Assembly (NCBI RefSeq): GCF_000832305.1
Contig: NZ_CP010536.1
Coordinates: forward strand, 3,472,001-3,536,000
Source: Cupriavidus basilensis
Lineage (GTDB): Bacteria; Pseudomonadota; Gammaproteobacteria; Burkholderiales; Burkholderiaceae
Reading direction: 5' to 3'
Length of the DNA stretch: 64,000 bases
In this document: positions 35,904 to 45,467 of the stretch, one piece after another
Layout of the letters: each line of letters starts with the position of its first letter
Position numbering within the stretch: position 1 is the stretch's first letter
Notes under the pieces: generated by a model
What the model was told of the DNA's origin: nothing
Databases searched by the model: none
What the model saw: only the letters and a program-made list of their open reading frames with translations
Made by a program: the position numbers and the translations under genes

Positions 35904-36926
35904 TCAGGCTGCGTCCGTCAGGTGCGTTGCCGCAGCGGCAGTGCCAAGCTGCGCGCCCGGCTCCGTGCCCGGTGTTATGCCAGCGTTTTGCGTCAGCGTC
36001 ATGGCAGCGGCCAGCGCGCCGGCGATCTCGATGAACGATCTCAGCACGGGGCTCACGCTGTCGGCACCAGCCTCACGCCACACCAGCCCCGTCTCGATAT
36101 CGGGCCCGGCGCCGCGCAACGGCAGGTAGGACACACCGGTACGGCGAAGGTTGCAAAGCGAGGCCGGCACCAGCGCCACGCCCATGCCGGCGGATACCAG
36201 GCTGACGATCGTCTGCATCTGGATGGCTTCCTGGGCAATCACCGGCGTAAGGCCTTCGCGCGCGTAACAGCCCGTAATGATGTCATAAAACGCCGGCGCG
36301 CTTCGCCGGGGAAAGATGATCAACGGCTCGTGCGCCGCCTCTTTCAGGGAAACGCCGGGCTCCGTTCCGTCGGCCGCCCCCGCTGAGCCATCCGGGCGCC
36401 AGCCCTGCGGCACGGCCAGCACCAGCGGCTCGCGCACCAGCGGCAGGTAGGCCACGCCATGCGGCATGGCCGGCAGTTGCGGGCGGATCACCAGCCCGGC
36501 GTCGATGCCACCGTCCATCAGGGCCTCCAGCTGGATATCGCTGGTGGCCTCGCGCAGTTGCAGTTGCACATTGGGGTGCCGCGCCCGGAAGCGCCGCAGC
36601 AGGTCGGGCAGGATGCCATAGTCGGCCGTGCTGACAAAGGCCAGCGACAGCGTGCCGGCCTCCCCGCGCGCCAGCCGCTGGGCCAGGCCCGGCAGCGCGG
36701 CCGCATCGGCCAGCACGCGGCGCACCTCGGGCAGCCATTGCTGGCCGGCAGGGGTGAGCGCCACTGAGCGCCGCGTGCGGGCGAACAGCTGCACGCCGAT
36801 CTCCTCCTCCAGCGCCTGGATCTGCTGGGACAGCGGCGGCTGCGTCATGGCCAGGCGCCGCGCGGCGCGGCCGAAATGTAACTCCTCCGCCACGGTGACG
36901 AAATAGCGCAACTGGCGCAGGTCCAA
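35904..36926 (-). CDS. LysR-family transcriptional regulator
   Basis: A 340-residue LysR protein: the N-terminal winged HTH is [43 protein letters not shown], and the C-terminal part is a periplasmic-binding-protein-like effector domain. The start is probably TTG at 36926, since AGGAG lies 5 nt upstream and the HTH begins at once; the frame runs to 37097 without similarity. It is divergent from ilvD with 164 bp between them, an AT-rich spacer with TTTTCGACTCAATAAAGGTTGA that may hold LysR sites. Regulation of ilvD is possible but unproven. The last 35 residues are Ala/Thr-rich. Confidence 0.87.
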   Translation of the reverse strand: MDLRQLRYFVTVAEELHFGRAARRLAMTQPPLSQQIQALEEEIGVQLFARTRRSVALTPAGQQWLPEVRRVLADAAALPGLAQRLARGEAGTLSLAFVSTADYGILPDLLRRFRARHPNVQLQLREATSDIQLEALMDGGIDAGLVIRPQLPAMPHGVAYLPLVREPLVLAVPQGWRPDGSAGAADGTEPGVSLKEAAHEPLIIFPRRSAPAFYDIITGCYAREGLTPVIAQEAIQMQTIVSLVSAGMGVALVPASLCNLRRTGVSYLPLRGAGPDIETGLVWREAGADSVSPVLRSFIEIAGALAAAMTLTQNAGITPGTEPGAQLGTAAAATHLTDAA

Positions 36927-37090
36927 AGGAGCTCCTGATATGTTTTTCGACTCAATAAAGGTTGAATAATATATTTGACACGATAAAAGGCAAGCGGCAT
37001 GCTCTCGTCCACAACATGGCAAGAGCCTGCCCGGTCCTCGGAACCCCGAGGCGCCCCGCGCAGGCCGGCACACTTCCCCCGGAGATTCCC

Positions 37091-38764
37091 ATGGCATACA
37101 ACAAACGCTCGCAGCACATCACGCAAGGCGTGGCGCGCTCCCCCAACCGCTCGATGTACTACGCGCTGGGCTACAAGAAGGAAGACTTCGACAAGCCGAT
37201 GGTGGGCATCGCCAACGGCCACTCCACCATCACGCCGTGCAACTCCGGCCTGCAACGCCTGGCCGACGCCGCCGTGGCGGCCATCAAGGCCTCCGACGCC
37301 AACCCGCAGATCTTCGGCACCCCGACCATCTCGGACGGCATGTCGATGGGCACCGAAGGCATGAAGTACTCGCTGATCTCCCGCGAAGTCATCGCCGACT
37401 GTATCGAGACCGCGACCCAGGGCCAGTGGATGGACGGCGTGGTCGTGATCGGCGGCTGCGACAAGAACATGCCGGGCGGCATGATCGCGCTGGCGCGCAC
37501 CAACGTGCCGGGCATCTACGTGTACGGCGGCACCATCAAGCCGGGCAACTGGAAGGGCAAGGACCTGACCATCGTGTCGTCGTTCGAGGCCGTGGGCGAA
37601 TTCACCGCCGGCCGCCTGAGCCAGGAAGACTTCGAGGGCGTCGAGAAGAACGCCTGCCCGTCGTCGGGCTCGTGCGGTGGCATGTACACCGCCAACACCA
37701 TGAGCTCCTCGTTCGAGGCGCTGGGCATGTCGCTGCTGTACTCGTCGACCATGGCCAACCCGGACCAGGAAAAGGTCGACAGCGCCGCCGAATCGGCACG
37801 CGTGCTGGTCGAGGCCATCAAGAAGGACATCAAGCCGCGCGACATCATCACGCGCAAGTCCATCGAGAACGCCGTTGCGCTGATCATGGCCACCGGCGGC
37901 TCCACCAACGCCGTGCTGCACTACCTGGCGATCGCCCACTCGGCAGAAGTGGAATGGAGCATCGACGACTTCGAGCGCATCCGCCGCAAGGTGCCGGTGA
38001 TCTGCAACCTGAAGCCGTCGGGCCAGTACGTGGCGACCGACCTGCACCGCGCGGGCGGCATTCCCCAGGTTATGAAGATCCTGCTCAAGGCAGGCCTGAT
38101 GCACGGCGACTGCCTGACCATCACCGGGCGCACCCTGGCCGAGGAACTGGAAAACGTGCCGGACACCCCGCGCGCCGACCAGGACGTGATCATGCCGATC
38201 GAAAAGGCGCTCTACAAGGAAGGCCACCTGGCTATCCTGAAGGGCAACCTGGCACAGGAAGGCGCCGTTGCCAAGATCACCGGCCTGAAGAACCCGGTCA
38301 TCACCGGCCCGGCCCGCGTGTTCGAGGACGAGCAAAGCGCCATGGACGCCATCCTGGCCGACAAGATCAACGCCGGCGACATCCTGGTGCTGCGCTACCT
38401 GGGCCCCAAGGGCGGCCCCGGCATGCCTGAAATGCTGGCCCCCACCTCGGCCATCATCGGCAAGGGCCTGGGCGAATCGGTCGGCTTCATCACCGACGGC
38501 CGCTTCTCGGGCGGCACCTGGGGCATGGTGGTCGGCCACGTCGCGCCGGAAGCGCACGTGGGCGGCAACATCGCGCTGGTGCAGGAAGGCGACTCGGTCA
38601 CCATCGACGCGCACAAGCTGCTGCTGGAACTCAACGTGAGCGAAGAAGAGCTGGCCAAGCGCCGCGCCGCCTGGAAGCAGCCGGCACCGCGCTACACCCG
38701 TGGCGTGCTGGCCAAGTTCGCCAAGCTGGCTTCGACCGCCAGCAAGGGCGCTGTGACGGACTGA
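37091..38764 (+). CDS. ilvD: Dihydroxy-acid dehydratase
   Basis: IlvD dehydrates dihydroxy acids in branched-chain amino acid synthesis, using an Fe-S cluster. The 557-residue length is normal. [19 protein letters not shown] and [18 protein letters not shown] carry cluster cysteines, and GGRFSGG-like [21 protein letters not shown] is near the C-terminus. The ATG at 37091 has GGAG 9 nt upstream. It is monocistronic: LysR is divergent upstream and a terminator lies at 38791. Confidence 0.96.
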   Translation: MAYNKRSQHITQGVARSPNRSMYYALGYKKEDFDKPMVGIANGHSTITPCNSGLQRLADAAVAAIKASDANPQIFGTPTISDGMSMGTEGMKYSLISREVIADCIETATQGQWMDGVVVIGGCDKNMPGGMIALARTNVPGIYVYGGTIKPGNWKGKDLTIVSSFEAVGEFTAGRLSQEDFEGVEKNACPSSGSCGGMYTANTMSSSFEALGMSLLYSSTMANPDQEKVDSAAESARVLVEAIKKDIKPRDIITRKSIENAVALIMATGGSTNAVLHYLAIAHSAEVEWSIDDFERIRRKVPVICNLKPSGQYVATDLHRAGGIPQVMKILLKAGLMHGDCLTITGRTLAEELENVPDTPRADQDVIMPIEKALYKEGHLAILKGNLAQEGAVAKITGLKNPVITGPARVFEDEQSAMDAILADKINAGDILVLRYLGPKGGPGMPEMLAPTSAIIGKGLGESVGFITDGRFSGGTWGMVVGHVAPEAHVGGNIALVQEGDSVTIDAHKLLLELNVSEEELAKRRAAWKQPAPRYTRGVLAKFAKLASTASKGAVTD

Positions 38765-38790
38765 GGCGGCGGCTTCATCGCCAGAAGGAC

Positions 38791-38820
38791 AAAAGCCCGC
38801 GAGCGATCGCGGGCTTTTTC
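38791..38820 (+). terminator. Rho-independent terminator after ilvD
   Basis: AAAAGCCCGCGA, loop GCGA, TCGCGGGCTTTTT: a 9 bp G+C stem with A and T tracts on either side. It can also serve the convergent hypothetical gene ending at 38862. Confidence 0.9.
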
Positions 38821-38861
38821 ATGGTGCGGCGCAGACGCAAACACCCGCGCGGTTGGCACCC

Positions 38862-39455
38862 TCACATCCCGCCCGGATCCCGCTCGATTTCTTCCAGCGT
38901 GGCGTCCAGCCACTCCACCAGCCGGGCCTCCATCGCCTGCGTCAGTTCCGCCGCCAGTTGCGCGGTCAGCGGGGCCAGGCGCGATTGCAGCGTGGCTTCG
39001 GTATGGGCCTCCACCACCTGCGGCCATTCGGTGCGAAACCGCATCATCACGCGGGTCAGCAGCTCGCTGCGCACGGCGCGCAGCTCATCCGGGCTGGGCG
39101 GCGGGCTGGCGTGGTGCGTGGCATGCGAGACCGAGTAGGCGCCAACCTGGGTCGACGGGGTTGGCTGGTGCAGCGCCGGGATCTCGGGCGCGGGAATGCC
39201 GTCGCCGGTCTCACGGGGCATGACGACGTGGGTGACCGGGCCGGGCCAGGTCATGTCATGCACGGGCTGGGCATGGCCTGGGCCGCCAGCGCCGGAATCC
39301 GACCACGCTACGGCTTGCGTGGCCGCGGTGGGCGCCGCGTACGGCGCCGTCTGACTGGCGCCGTCGGCGGGCAGGTCGATCACTTCCGTCAGCAGTGGAA
39401 TGCTGTCGTTGGGCCCGATGCGCGGGATCACGCGCGAGGTGGTGCGTTCGGTCAT
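38862..39455 (-). CDS. Hypothetical protein downstream of holC (possibly DUF2486)
   Basis: A 197-residue soluble protein without a family I can name firmly; from memory, beta-proteobacterial genes in this place are labelled DUF2486. The N-terminal third has IPRIGPNDSIPLLTEVIDLP, the middle is Pro/Ala/Thr-rich and probably disordered, and the C-terminal 80 residues are a predicted long helix (LRAVRSELLTRVMMRFRTEW to LVEWLDATLEEIERD). Its ATG overlaps the holC stop (ATGA), so it is made together with the polymerase chi subunit. Confidence 0.72.
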   Translation of the reverse strand: MTERTTSRVIPRIGPNDSIPLLTEVIDLPADGASQTAPYAAPTAATQAVAWSDSGAGGPGHAQPVHDMTWPGPVTHVVMPRETGDGIPAPEIPALHQPTPSTQVGAYSVSHATHHASPPPSPDELRAVRSELLTRVMMRFRTEWPQVVEAHTEATLQSRLAPLTAQLAAELTQAMEARLVEWLDATLEEIERDPGGM

Positions 39456-39922
39456 GCGGCATCCCCCTTGGCTTGCGCGCTCGGTGCGCCTTGGCCAGCC
39501 TGGCCGGCCTGGGCGATATCGTGGTGCGCGAGCGGATAGCCGCGCTCGCGGTACAGGCGAAAGCGCTCGCGTCCTGCGGCACGGTCGTCGGCGTCGCTGC
39601 CGACCACCTCGATCATGCGCTCGAAGCTGGCGAACTGCGCCGGCGGCTCGGCGCCAAGGTTGATCAGCAACTGATGGTGCGGAGCCTGGTCCAGCGCGGC
39701 CGCCAGCACGATCGGCGTCACCGCGGCGTTCGGGCTGTCCACGCCGCAATGCGGCAGGAAATCCAGCGCGGAGAACGTCCACAAGCGCGCATCGAGCTGC
39801 GCCAGCTGCTCCGGCGCGCCATGCACCACCAGTTTCTGGCCGGCGCCATACGCCTTGCGGATCAGCCGGCAAGCGTAGCCGAGCTTGTCGGGCACGTTGC
39901 TGTGGAAATCGATACGCGTCAT
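39452..39922 (-). CDS. holC: DNA polymerase III subunit chi
   Basis: Chi links the clamp loader (with psi) to single-strand-binding protein. The 156-residue product begins MTRIDFHSNVPDKLGYACRLIRKAYGAGQKLVVHG and contains LDFLPHC and PVVL-like TPIVLAAAL, the HolC pattern. The start at 39922 is chosen over one four codons upstream because of the conserved N-terminus. The order pepA-holC is conserved in proteobacteria. The last 25 residues are an Ala/Gln-rich tail. Confidence 0.9.
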   Translation of the reverse strand: MTRIDFHSNVPDKLGYACRLIRKAYGAGQKLVVHGAPEQLAQLDARLWTFSALDFLPHCGVDSPNAAVTPIVLAAALDQAPHHQLLINLGAEPPAQFASFERMIEVVGSDADDRAAGRERFRLYRERGYPLAHHDIAQAGQAGQGAPSAQAKGDAA

Positions 39923-40027
39923 GGTTGAAAGCAATCCTGTGAGAATGAAGCTAAACAGGGACGGACCCGCGCAGATGCCGGCGCCGGCCCGTCCCTGCTG
40001 TCAAGCATCAAGCCTGACCATCCGGCT

Positions 40028-41596
40028 TCAGCCAGCGCGGTCCATCAGGAACTGCGCCAGCAGGGGCACCGGGCGGCCGGTGGCACCCTTGGCGGCGCCG
40101 CTCTTCCAGGCCGTGCCGGCGATGTCCAGGTGGGCCCAGTCGTACTTCTCGGTATAGCGCGCCAGGAAGCAGGCGGCGGTCACGCTGCCGGCCGGGCGGC
40201 CACCGATATTGGCCATATCCGCGAAGTTGGACTTGAGCTGGTCCTGGTAGTCATCGTCCAGCGGCATGCGCCAGGCGGTGTCCATGGCCTTGCGGCCGGC
40301 TTGCAGCAACTGGTCCGCGAGGCCATCGTTGCGCGCGTACAGGCCGCTGTTGACGTGGCCCAGCGCGATGATGCAGGCGCCGGTCAGGGTTGCCACATCC
40401 ACCACCGCGGCCGGCTTGAAGCGCTCCACATAGGTCAGCGCGTCGCACAGGACCAGGCGGCCCTCGGCGTCGGTGTTGAGGATCTCGATGGTCTGGCCGG
40501 ACATGCTGGTGACCACGTCGCCGGGCTTGGTGGCGTTGCCCGACGGCATGTTCTCGCAGGTGGGGACCACCGCGATCACGTTCAGCTTGAGGCCCATCTC
40601 GGCCACCGCCTGCAGCGTGCCCAGCACCGAGGCGGCGCCGCACATGTCGTACTTCATCTCGTCCATGCCCTCGCCGGGCTTGAGCGAGATGCCGCCGGTA
40701 TCGAAGGTGATGCCCTTGCCCACCAGCACCACCGGCGCCTGCTTGGCCGAGGCACCGTCGTAGCGCAGCACGATGAACTGGGGCGGCTCCACCGCGCCCT
40801 TGGTGACCGCCAGGAAGGCGCCCATCTTGAGGGCCTCGAGCTGCTTGCGGCCCAGCACTTCCACCTTGAGCTTGTGGCGCTTGGCGATGCCGCGCGCGGT
40901 ATTGGCCAGGTAGGTCGGCGTGCAGATATTGGACGGCAGGTTGCCCAGGTCCTTGGTCAGCTCCATGCCGTTGGCGATGGCCGCGCCGCGGACCACGGCC
41001 TGGGCGGCCGCCTTGGCATCAGCCGCGTCCACGGTAAGCACCACCTTGCGCAGGCCGGTGAGCTTGTCGGCGCCGTTGCCGTTGCCGTCGCCCTTGGCAT
41101 TGGCGTTGGCGCGCTTGAGGCCCGGATGGCGCTCCAGCAGGCGGTAGCCCGCCTCGCGGATCAGGGTGACGGTGGTAATCAGGCGCCAGCCCAGGTCGCG
41201 GGCATTGCCAGCTTGCTGCGGGGCCTGCTGCTGGGCGAGGCACCACAGCACATTGGCGGCGCGCGTGCCGGACAAGGCACGCAGCGCGGTGCGCACCGCC
41301 TCGGCGAACGCCTTGTCGCCGAACTCGGCTTCCTTGCCAAAGCCCACCAGCAGGATGCGGGCAGCGCCCACGCCGGCCACTTCGTGCAGCATCAGCTGGG
41401 TACCGCGCTTGCCTTCGAAATCGCCCAGCTTGATGAGCCGGGAGACCAAACCCTTGGTTGCCACGTCGAGCGCCTTGGCCACGCCGGCCAGGCTCTGTCC
41501 TTCAAACAGGCCCACCACCAGGCAATCGGTCTTGGTTGCCAGGAAACCATTTTGGCCCGCTTTGATCCAATCCAAGGCTTTTGTGCTAAATTCCAT
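40028..41596 (-). CDS. pepA: Leucyl aminopeptidase (M17)
   Basis: PepA is a two-metal M17 aminopeptidase and, in enterobacteria, a DNA-binding co-factor in site-specific recombination. The 522-residue product has the metal-binding motifs [30 protein letters not shown] and the signature [16 protein letters not shown] lies 5-10 nt before the ATG at 41596. A short low-complexity insert rich in Ala, Asn and Gly ([14 protein letters not shown]) lies between the N-terminal and catalytic domains. It is divergent from lptF, with 138 bp between them, the usual pepA/lptFG arrangement. Confidence 0.95.
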   Translation of the reverse strand: MEFSTKALDWIKAGQNGFLATKTDCLVVGLFEGQSLAGVAKALDVATKGLVSRLIKLGDFEGKRGTQLMLHEVAGVGAARILLVGFGKEAEFGDKAFAEAVRTALRALSGTRAANVLWCLAQQQAPQQAGNARDLGWRLITTVTLIREAGYRLLERHPGLKRANANAKGDGNGNGADKLTGLRKVVLTVDAADAKAAAQAVVRGAAIANGMELTKDLGNLPSNICTPTYLANTARGIAKRHKLKVEVLGRKQLEALKMGAFLAVTKGAVEPPQFIVLRYDGASAKQAPVVLVGKGITFDTGGISLKPGEGMDEMKYDMCGAASVLGTLQAVAEMGLKLNVIAVVPTCENMPSGNATKPGDVVTSMSGQTIEILNTDAEGRLVLCDALTYVERFKPAAVVDVATLTGACIIALGHVNSGLYARNDGLADQLLQAGRKAMDTAWRMPLDDDYQDQLKSNFADMANIGGRPAGSVTAACFLARYTEKYDWAHLDIAGTAWKSGAAKGATGRPVPLLAQFLMDRAG

Positions 41597-41734
41597 CGCG
41601 CTTCCTTCCAGGGGCTTGTCCACCACGAAAGCTCCTATTATCCGCGATTTGCCGCCGCCGGTCCGCTATGCTTGCCAGCAAGCCCCCGGCACCGACATCG
41701 CCCGCGCCGGCCGGCAGCCCGGAACCGACTCCGC

Positions 41735-42859
41735 ATGATCTTTCAACAAGCCTTGCGTCGCGAGCTCGCATACACCGCCGGCGCGGTGTTTCTGGTCATG
41801 CTGACCTTCATGCTGACCTCGCTCGTAATCCGTATTCTCGGCATGGCCGCCAATGGCCAGGCCAGCCCCAATGACGTCCTGATGCTGATCGGCCTGGCCA
41901 CCATCGGCTACCTGTCGATCCTGCTGTCCGCCACCCTGTTCATCTCCACCCTGATCGTGCTCACGCGCTGGTACAAGGACTCGGAGATGGTGGTGTGGTT
42001 CTCGGCCGGCATCTCGCTGCGCGACCTGGTCAAGCCGGTGCTGCAGTTTGCCGCGCCCTTCATCATCATGTCGCTGCTGCTGGGCATGTTCGCCTGGCCG
42101 TGGGCCAACCAGCAAAGCGCGCTGTTCCGCGACCGCTTCGAGCAGCGCGGCGTGCTGTCCATGATTGCCGCCGGCCGCTTCATCGAGCCGGCCAAGGGCA
42201 ATTACGTGCTGTTCATCGAAGGCATCGACGCCGACATGAAGCACGCGCGCAACGTCTTCGTGGCCAACGCCGAGGCCGACAAGATCGGCGTGGCGCTGGC
42301 CCACCAGGGCCAGTTCCAGACCATGCCCAACGGCGACCGCATGGTGGTGATGGAAAACGGCCGCCGCTATGCCGGCACGCCCGGCAAGATCGACTACCGC
42401 ATCGTCGAGTTCGACCAGTACGCGGTCAAGGTGGACAACAAACCACCTGAGTCGGACGCCAACCTGCCGACCAAGAGCCGCGACACCATCGACCTGCTGC
42501 GCAACCGCACCAACGAGAACCTGGGCGAATTGCTGTGGCGCCTGTCGCTGCCGCTGCTGGCCTTCAATTTCGTGCTGATCGCCATCCCGCTTGCCTACGT
42601 CAACCCGCGCCTGGGCCGCTACACGCCCCTGGTCTTCGCGGTGCTGATCTACCTGACCTACAGTAACGTGATCAATCTCTCGCAGGCCTGGGTGCGCTCC
42701 GGCTCCATCCCGTTCTCGTTGGCCTGGTGGCCGTTCCACCTGATCGCCCTGCTGGGCGCGGTGATGCTGTTCCGCTACCGCCAGAACCGCAGCCTGGGTG
42801 GCTGGCGCGCGGTCTTCGGCCTGCCCCGCAAGGGCGGCGCCCGGGGGACCCAGGCATGA
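41735..42859 (+). CDS. lptF: LPS export ABC transporter permease LptF
   Basis: LptF forms the LptB2FG inner-membrane transporter that extracts lipopolysaccharide. The 374-residue product starts MIFQQALRRELAYTAGAVFLVML, has two more N-terminal hydrophobic helices to about residue 120, a periplasmic beta-jellyroll region, and three C-terminal helices (LLAFNFVLIAIPLAYVNPR onward). The stop overlaps the lptG start by 4 bp. The start was set by similarity; the frame runs far upstream as the antisense of pepA. Confidence 0.94.
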   Translation: MIFQQALRRELAYTAGAVFLVMLTFMLTSLVIRILGMAANGQASPNDVLMLIGLATIGYLSILLSATLFISTLIVLTRWYKDSEMVVWFSAGISLRDLVKPVLQFAAPFIIMSLLLGMFAWPWANQQSALFRDRFEQRGVLSMIAAGRFIEPAKGNYVLFIEGIDADMKHARNVFVANAEADKIGVALAHQGQFQTMPNGDRMVVMENGRRYAGTPGKIDYRIVEFDQYAVKVDNKPPESDANLPTKSRDTIDLLRNRTNENLGELLWRLSLPLLAFNFVLIAIPLAYVNPRLGRYTPLVFAVLIYLTYSNVINLSQAWVRSGSIPFSLAWWPFHLIALLGAVMLFRYRQNRSLGGWRAVFGLPRKGGARGTQA

Positions 42860-44010
42860 AGGTATTGCGCGTCTACGAGCGTTATTTCGCGCGGCTGATC
42901 TACGGCGTCTTCGCCTTCATCCTGTTTGCGGTGCTGGCGCTGTTCGTGTTCTTCGACATGCTCAGCGAGCTCGAGAGCGTGGCCGGCCGCTACACCTCGC
43001 TGGTGGCGTTCTTCCACGTCATCCTGCAGGCGCCCACCCGCATCTATGAGGTGCTGCCGATCGCCGTGCTGATCAGCGCCATCTATGTGTTCTCGCAACT
43101 CGCCAGCCAGTCCGAGTACACCATTTTCCGGGTGGCCGGGCTGAATACGCGCCAGGCGCTGTTCTCGCTGTTCAAGCTGGCGATTCCGCTGGCCATCGCC
43201 ACGTTTATCTTCGGCGAGTTCATCGGCCCGAAGGCCGAGCAGTACGCGCAGAAGGTCAAGCTCGAAGCACTGGGCGCCACGGTTTCGGCGGGCTTTCGCT
43301 CCGGCGTGTGGGTCAAGGACCGCGACCGCGATGCCTCCATGGGCCATGAGGTCACGCGCTTCGTCAACGTGGCCGGCCTGCGGCCCGACCAAAGCATCAC
43401 CGGCGTCACCATTTACGAGTTCGACGACCAATACCGGCTGAGCGTGATCCGCGTGGCCAAGGAAGGCCGCTACGAGGGCGGCCAGTCCTGGCAGCTCACC
43501 GGCGTGACCGAGACCCACTTCCTGGAACTGCCCAGGGGCAAGCCCGGCCAGGCGGACGCCCTGGCACCCGCCTTCCGCGGCGAGCAGCAAAGCGTGCCCA
43601 CCATGGCCATGCGCTCCGAGCTGACGCCGCAGATCCTGTCGGTGCTGCTGGTGGAGCCGGAGCGGATGTCCACGGTGGACCTGTTCCGCTATATCCGCCA
43701 CCTGCGCGACAACAAGCAGGATACCCAGCGCTACGAGATCGCCTTCTGGAAGAAAGTGATCTACCCGCTGACCCTGTTCGTGATGGTGGCGCTGGCCCTG
43801 CCCTTTGCCTACCTGCACGCGCGGGCCGGCGCGGTGGGCGTGAAGGTGTTCGGCGGCATCATGCTGGGGCTGTCCTTCCACTTGTCCAACACCCTGTTCT
43901 CGCACGTGGGGCTGCTGCATACCTGGCCGCCCATCGTCTCGGCGCTGATCCCCGGCACGCTGTACCTGCTGGTGGCGCTTGGCGCGTTGCGCTGGGTGGA
44001 CCGGCATTAA
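42856..44010 (+). CDS. lptG: LPS export ABC transporter permease LptG
   Basis: The second permease of LptB2FG. The 384-residue product begins MKVLRVYERYFARLIYGVFAFILFAVLALFVFFDML, followed by YEVLPIAVLISAIYVFSQLASQSEYTIFRVAG, typical of LptG, a periplasmic jellyroll, and three C-terminal helices. It overlaps lptF (ATGA at 42856-42859), so the two are translationally coupled and made in equal amounts. Confidence 0.94.
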   Translation: MKVLRVYERYFARLIYGVFAFILFAVLALFVFFDMLSELESVAGRYTSLVAFFHVILQAPTRIYEVLPIAVLISAIYVFSQLASQSEYTIFRVAGLNTRQALFSLFKLAIPLAIATFIFGEFIGPKAEQYAQKVKLEALGATVSAGFRSGVWVKDRDRDASMGHEVTRFVNVAGLRPDQSITGVTIYEFDDQYRLSVIRVAKEGRYEGGQSWQLTGVTETHFLELPRGKPGQADALAPAFRGEQQSVPTMAMRSELTPQILSVLLVEPERMSTVDLFRYIRHLRDNKQDTQRYEIAFWKKVIYPLTLFVMVALALPFAYLHARAGAVGVKVFGGIMLGLSFHLSNTLFSHVGLLHTWPPIVSALIPGTLYLLVALGALRWVDRH

Positions 44011-44054
44011 GCAGCCAGCCAGCGCAAGCATTGAGAATGCATTGAGGCTCGAAG

Positions 44055-44459
44055 ATGAATACCACGCCCCTTCCCCGCCAGGCCATGGTGCTGTTCGGCC
44101 ATGGCGCGCGCGATGCGCGCTGGCGCGAGCCGTTTGACCGGCTGCACGCCAGGCTGACAGCCGCGCTGCCGGATTGCGCGGTGCGCCTGGCCTTCCTGGA
44201 ACTGATGACGCCTTCGCTGCCGGATACGCTGGCGGAGCTGGCCGCCGGGGGCGTTACCGACATCAATGTGGTGCCGGTGTTCTTTGGCCAGGGCGGGCAT
44301 CTGCGGCGGGACCTGCCGGCGTTGCTGGATGATTGCCGGAGCCAGCTTGCGGGGGTGACGATCCGCTGCGCGGCGGCTGTCGGCGAGGATGACAGCGTGC
44401 TGGATGCGATTGCGGCTTATTGCGTGGTGACGCTCGCCGGCGCGGAACAGCGCACCTGA
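44055..44459 (+). CDS. cbiX: Sirohydrochlorin chelatase, short CbiX/SirB type
   Basis: A 134-residue single-domain chelatase that inserts cobalt or iron into sirohydrochlorin. LFGHGARDARW holds the first metal-ligand His and FFGQGGHLRRDLP the second; the size fits the homodimeric CbiX-short/SirB form. It lies 45 bp after lptG but functionally belongs with the SUMT gene cobA, which reads towards it from the other side of a shared terminator. With SUMT and a precorrin-2 dehydrogenase (not in the window) it would make siroheme for CysI. Confidence 0.88.
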   Translation: MNTTPLPRQAMVLFGHGARDARWREPFDRLHARLTAALPDCAVRLAFLELMTPSLPDTLAELAAGGVTDINVVPVFFGQGGHLRRDLPALLDDCRSQLAGVTIRCAAAVGEDDSVLDAIAAYCVVTLAGAEQRT

Positions 44460-44516
44460 GACATCGAACGAAGCCGAAGAACAGGCCAAGGCCGCACGCC
44501 ATGACGACGGCTGTCT

Positions 44517-44544
44517 CTCCCTCTCCCGCAAGCGGGAGAGGGAG
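44517..44544. repeat. Short perfect palindrome, family copy 2
   Basis: Perfect 13 bp arms CTCCCTCTCCCGC and GCGGGAGAGGGAG with an AA loop, between cbiX and the terminator at 44596. It belongs with 15309-15334 and 54279-54304. Confidence 0.8.
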
Positions 44545-44595
44545 CAAACCGGCGCAGCCCGAAAGCACACCAGCACACAAGCACACAAGCGCAAA

Positions 44596-44632
44596 GAAAA
44601 AGCCGGACAACGCTACGTTGTCCGGCTTTTTT
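44596..44632. terminator. Bidirectional Rho-independent terminator
   Basis: AAAAAGCCGGACAACG, loop CTA, CGTTGTCCGGCTTTTTT: a perfect stem with A and T tracts on both sides. It lies between the convergent cbiX and cobA genes and suits both. Confidence 0.93.
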
Positions 44633-44649
44633 ACATCGCACCCAGTGCT

Positions 44650-45420
44650 TCAGGCCGCGCGAGTCTGCGCGTATGCAACGTCGCCATCCGCATCCTGCGG
44701 CACCACCTCGCTAGAGCGCGAGGCCAGCGCTTCGCCGATCATCAGCAGGCTGGGATGCACCGGATTGATCCAGGCCGCCGCCTCGCCCGCCGCCATCTGC
44801 CGCAGCGTGAACTGGCGGCTGCGCTGGTGCGCGGAGGTCGCGGCCTCGACCACCCAGGCGGGCGTGGAAGCCGGCTTGCCGTGCGCGATCAGCTGCGCGG
44901 CGATGGATGCCGCCTGGTCGCGGCCCATGTAATACACCACCGTATCGGCCTTGACATCAGCCTCCACGTCGATCGTGTCAGCCGCCTTGGATTGCGTCGC
45001 AAACGCCACGCTGCGCGACACGCCGCGCTTGGTGAGCGGCTTGCGGATAGCGGATGCGGCCGCCAGCGCGGCGGTGATGCCCGGCACGATCTCGTACTCG
45101 ATGCCGGCTTCTTCCAGCGCCTGCAGTTCCTCGTCGGCGCGGCCGAACAGCATCGGATCCCCACCCTTCAAGCGCACCACGCGCTCGAACTTGCTGGCCT
45201 GGTCCACGATCTGGCGGTTGATGAACAACTGCGCGGTGGAGCGCTGGCCGCAGCGCTTACCCACCTCGATCAGCTGCGCCTGCGGACACCATGCCAGCAT
45301 CTCGGGCGAGACCAGCGCATCGTGCAGCACCACCTGGGCTTCGCCCAAAAGCCGTGCACCGCGCACCGTAATGAGGTCCGCGGCGCCGGGACCCGCGCCG
45401 ATCAGATAGACCTTGCCCAT
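44650..45420 (-). CDS. cobA: Uroporphyrinogen-III C-methyltransferase (SUMT)
   Basis: SUMT methylates uroporphyrinogen III to precorrin-2, the branch point to siroheme and B12. The 256-residue product has VYLIGAGPGAADLITVRGARLL at residues 4-25, the VVRLKGGDPMLFGRADEE signature and VVYYMGRDQAASIAAQL. It lacks the CysG dehydrogenase domain. The ATG at 45420 has AAGGAG upstream; longer frames run over cysN. As the last gene of the sulfur operon it most likely supplies siroheme for CysI. A product also feeding B12 is possible, though no other corrin-ring genes are in the window. Confidence 0.93.
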   Translation of the reverse strand: MGKVYLIGAGPGAADLITVRGARLLGEAQVVLHDALVSPEMLAWCPQAQLIEVGKRCGQRSTAQLFINRQIVDQASKFERVVRLKGGDPMLFGRADEELQALEEAGIEYEIVPGITAALAAASAIRKPLTKRGVSRSVAFATQSKAADTIDVEADVKADTVVYYMGRDQAASIAAQLIAHGKPASTPAWVVEAATSAHQRSRQFTLRQMAAGEAAAWINPVHPSLLMIGEALASRSSEVVPQDADGDVAYAQTRAA

Positions 45421-45467
45421 GCCATGCTCCTTCGCGCTCACTTGATCGCTTTGTCTATGTACTCGCC

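Noticed and set aside
40130..41734. Plus-strand frame opposite pepA that runs into lptF
   Set aside because: The part before 41735 is the antisense of pepA with no recognisable domain; LptF similarity begins at the ATG at 41735.
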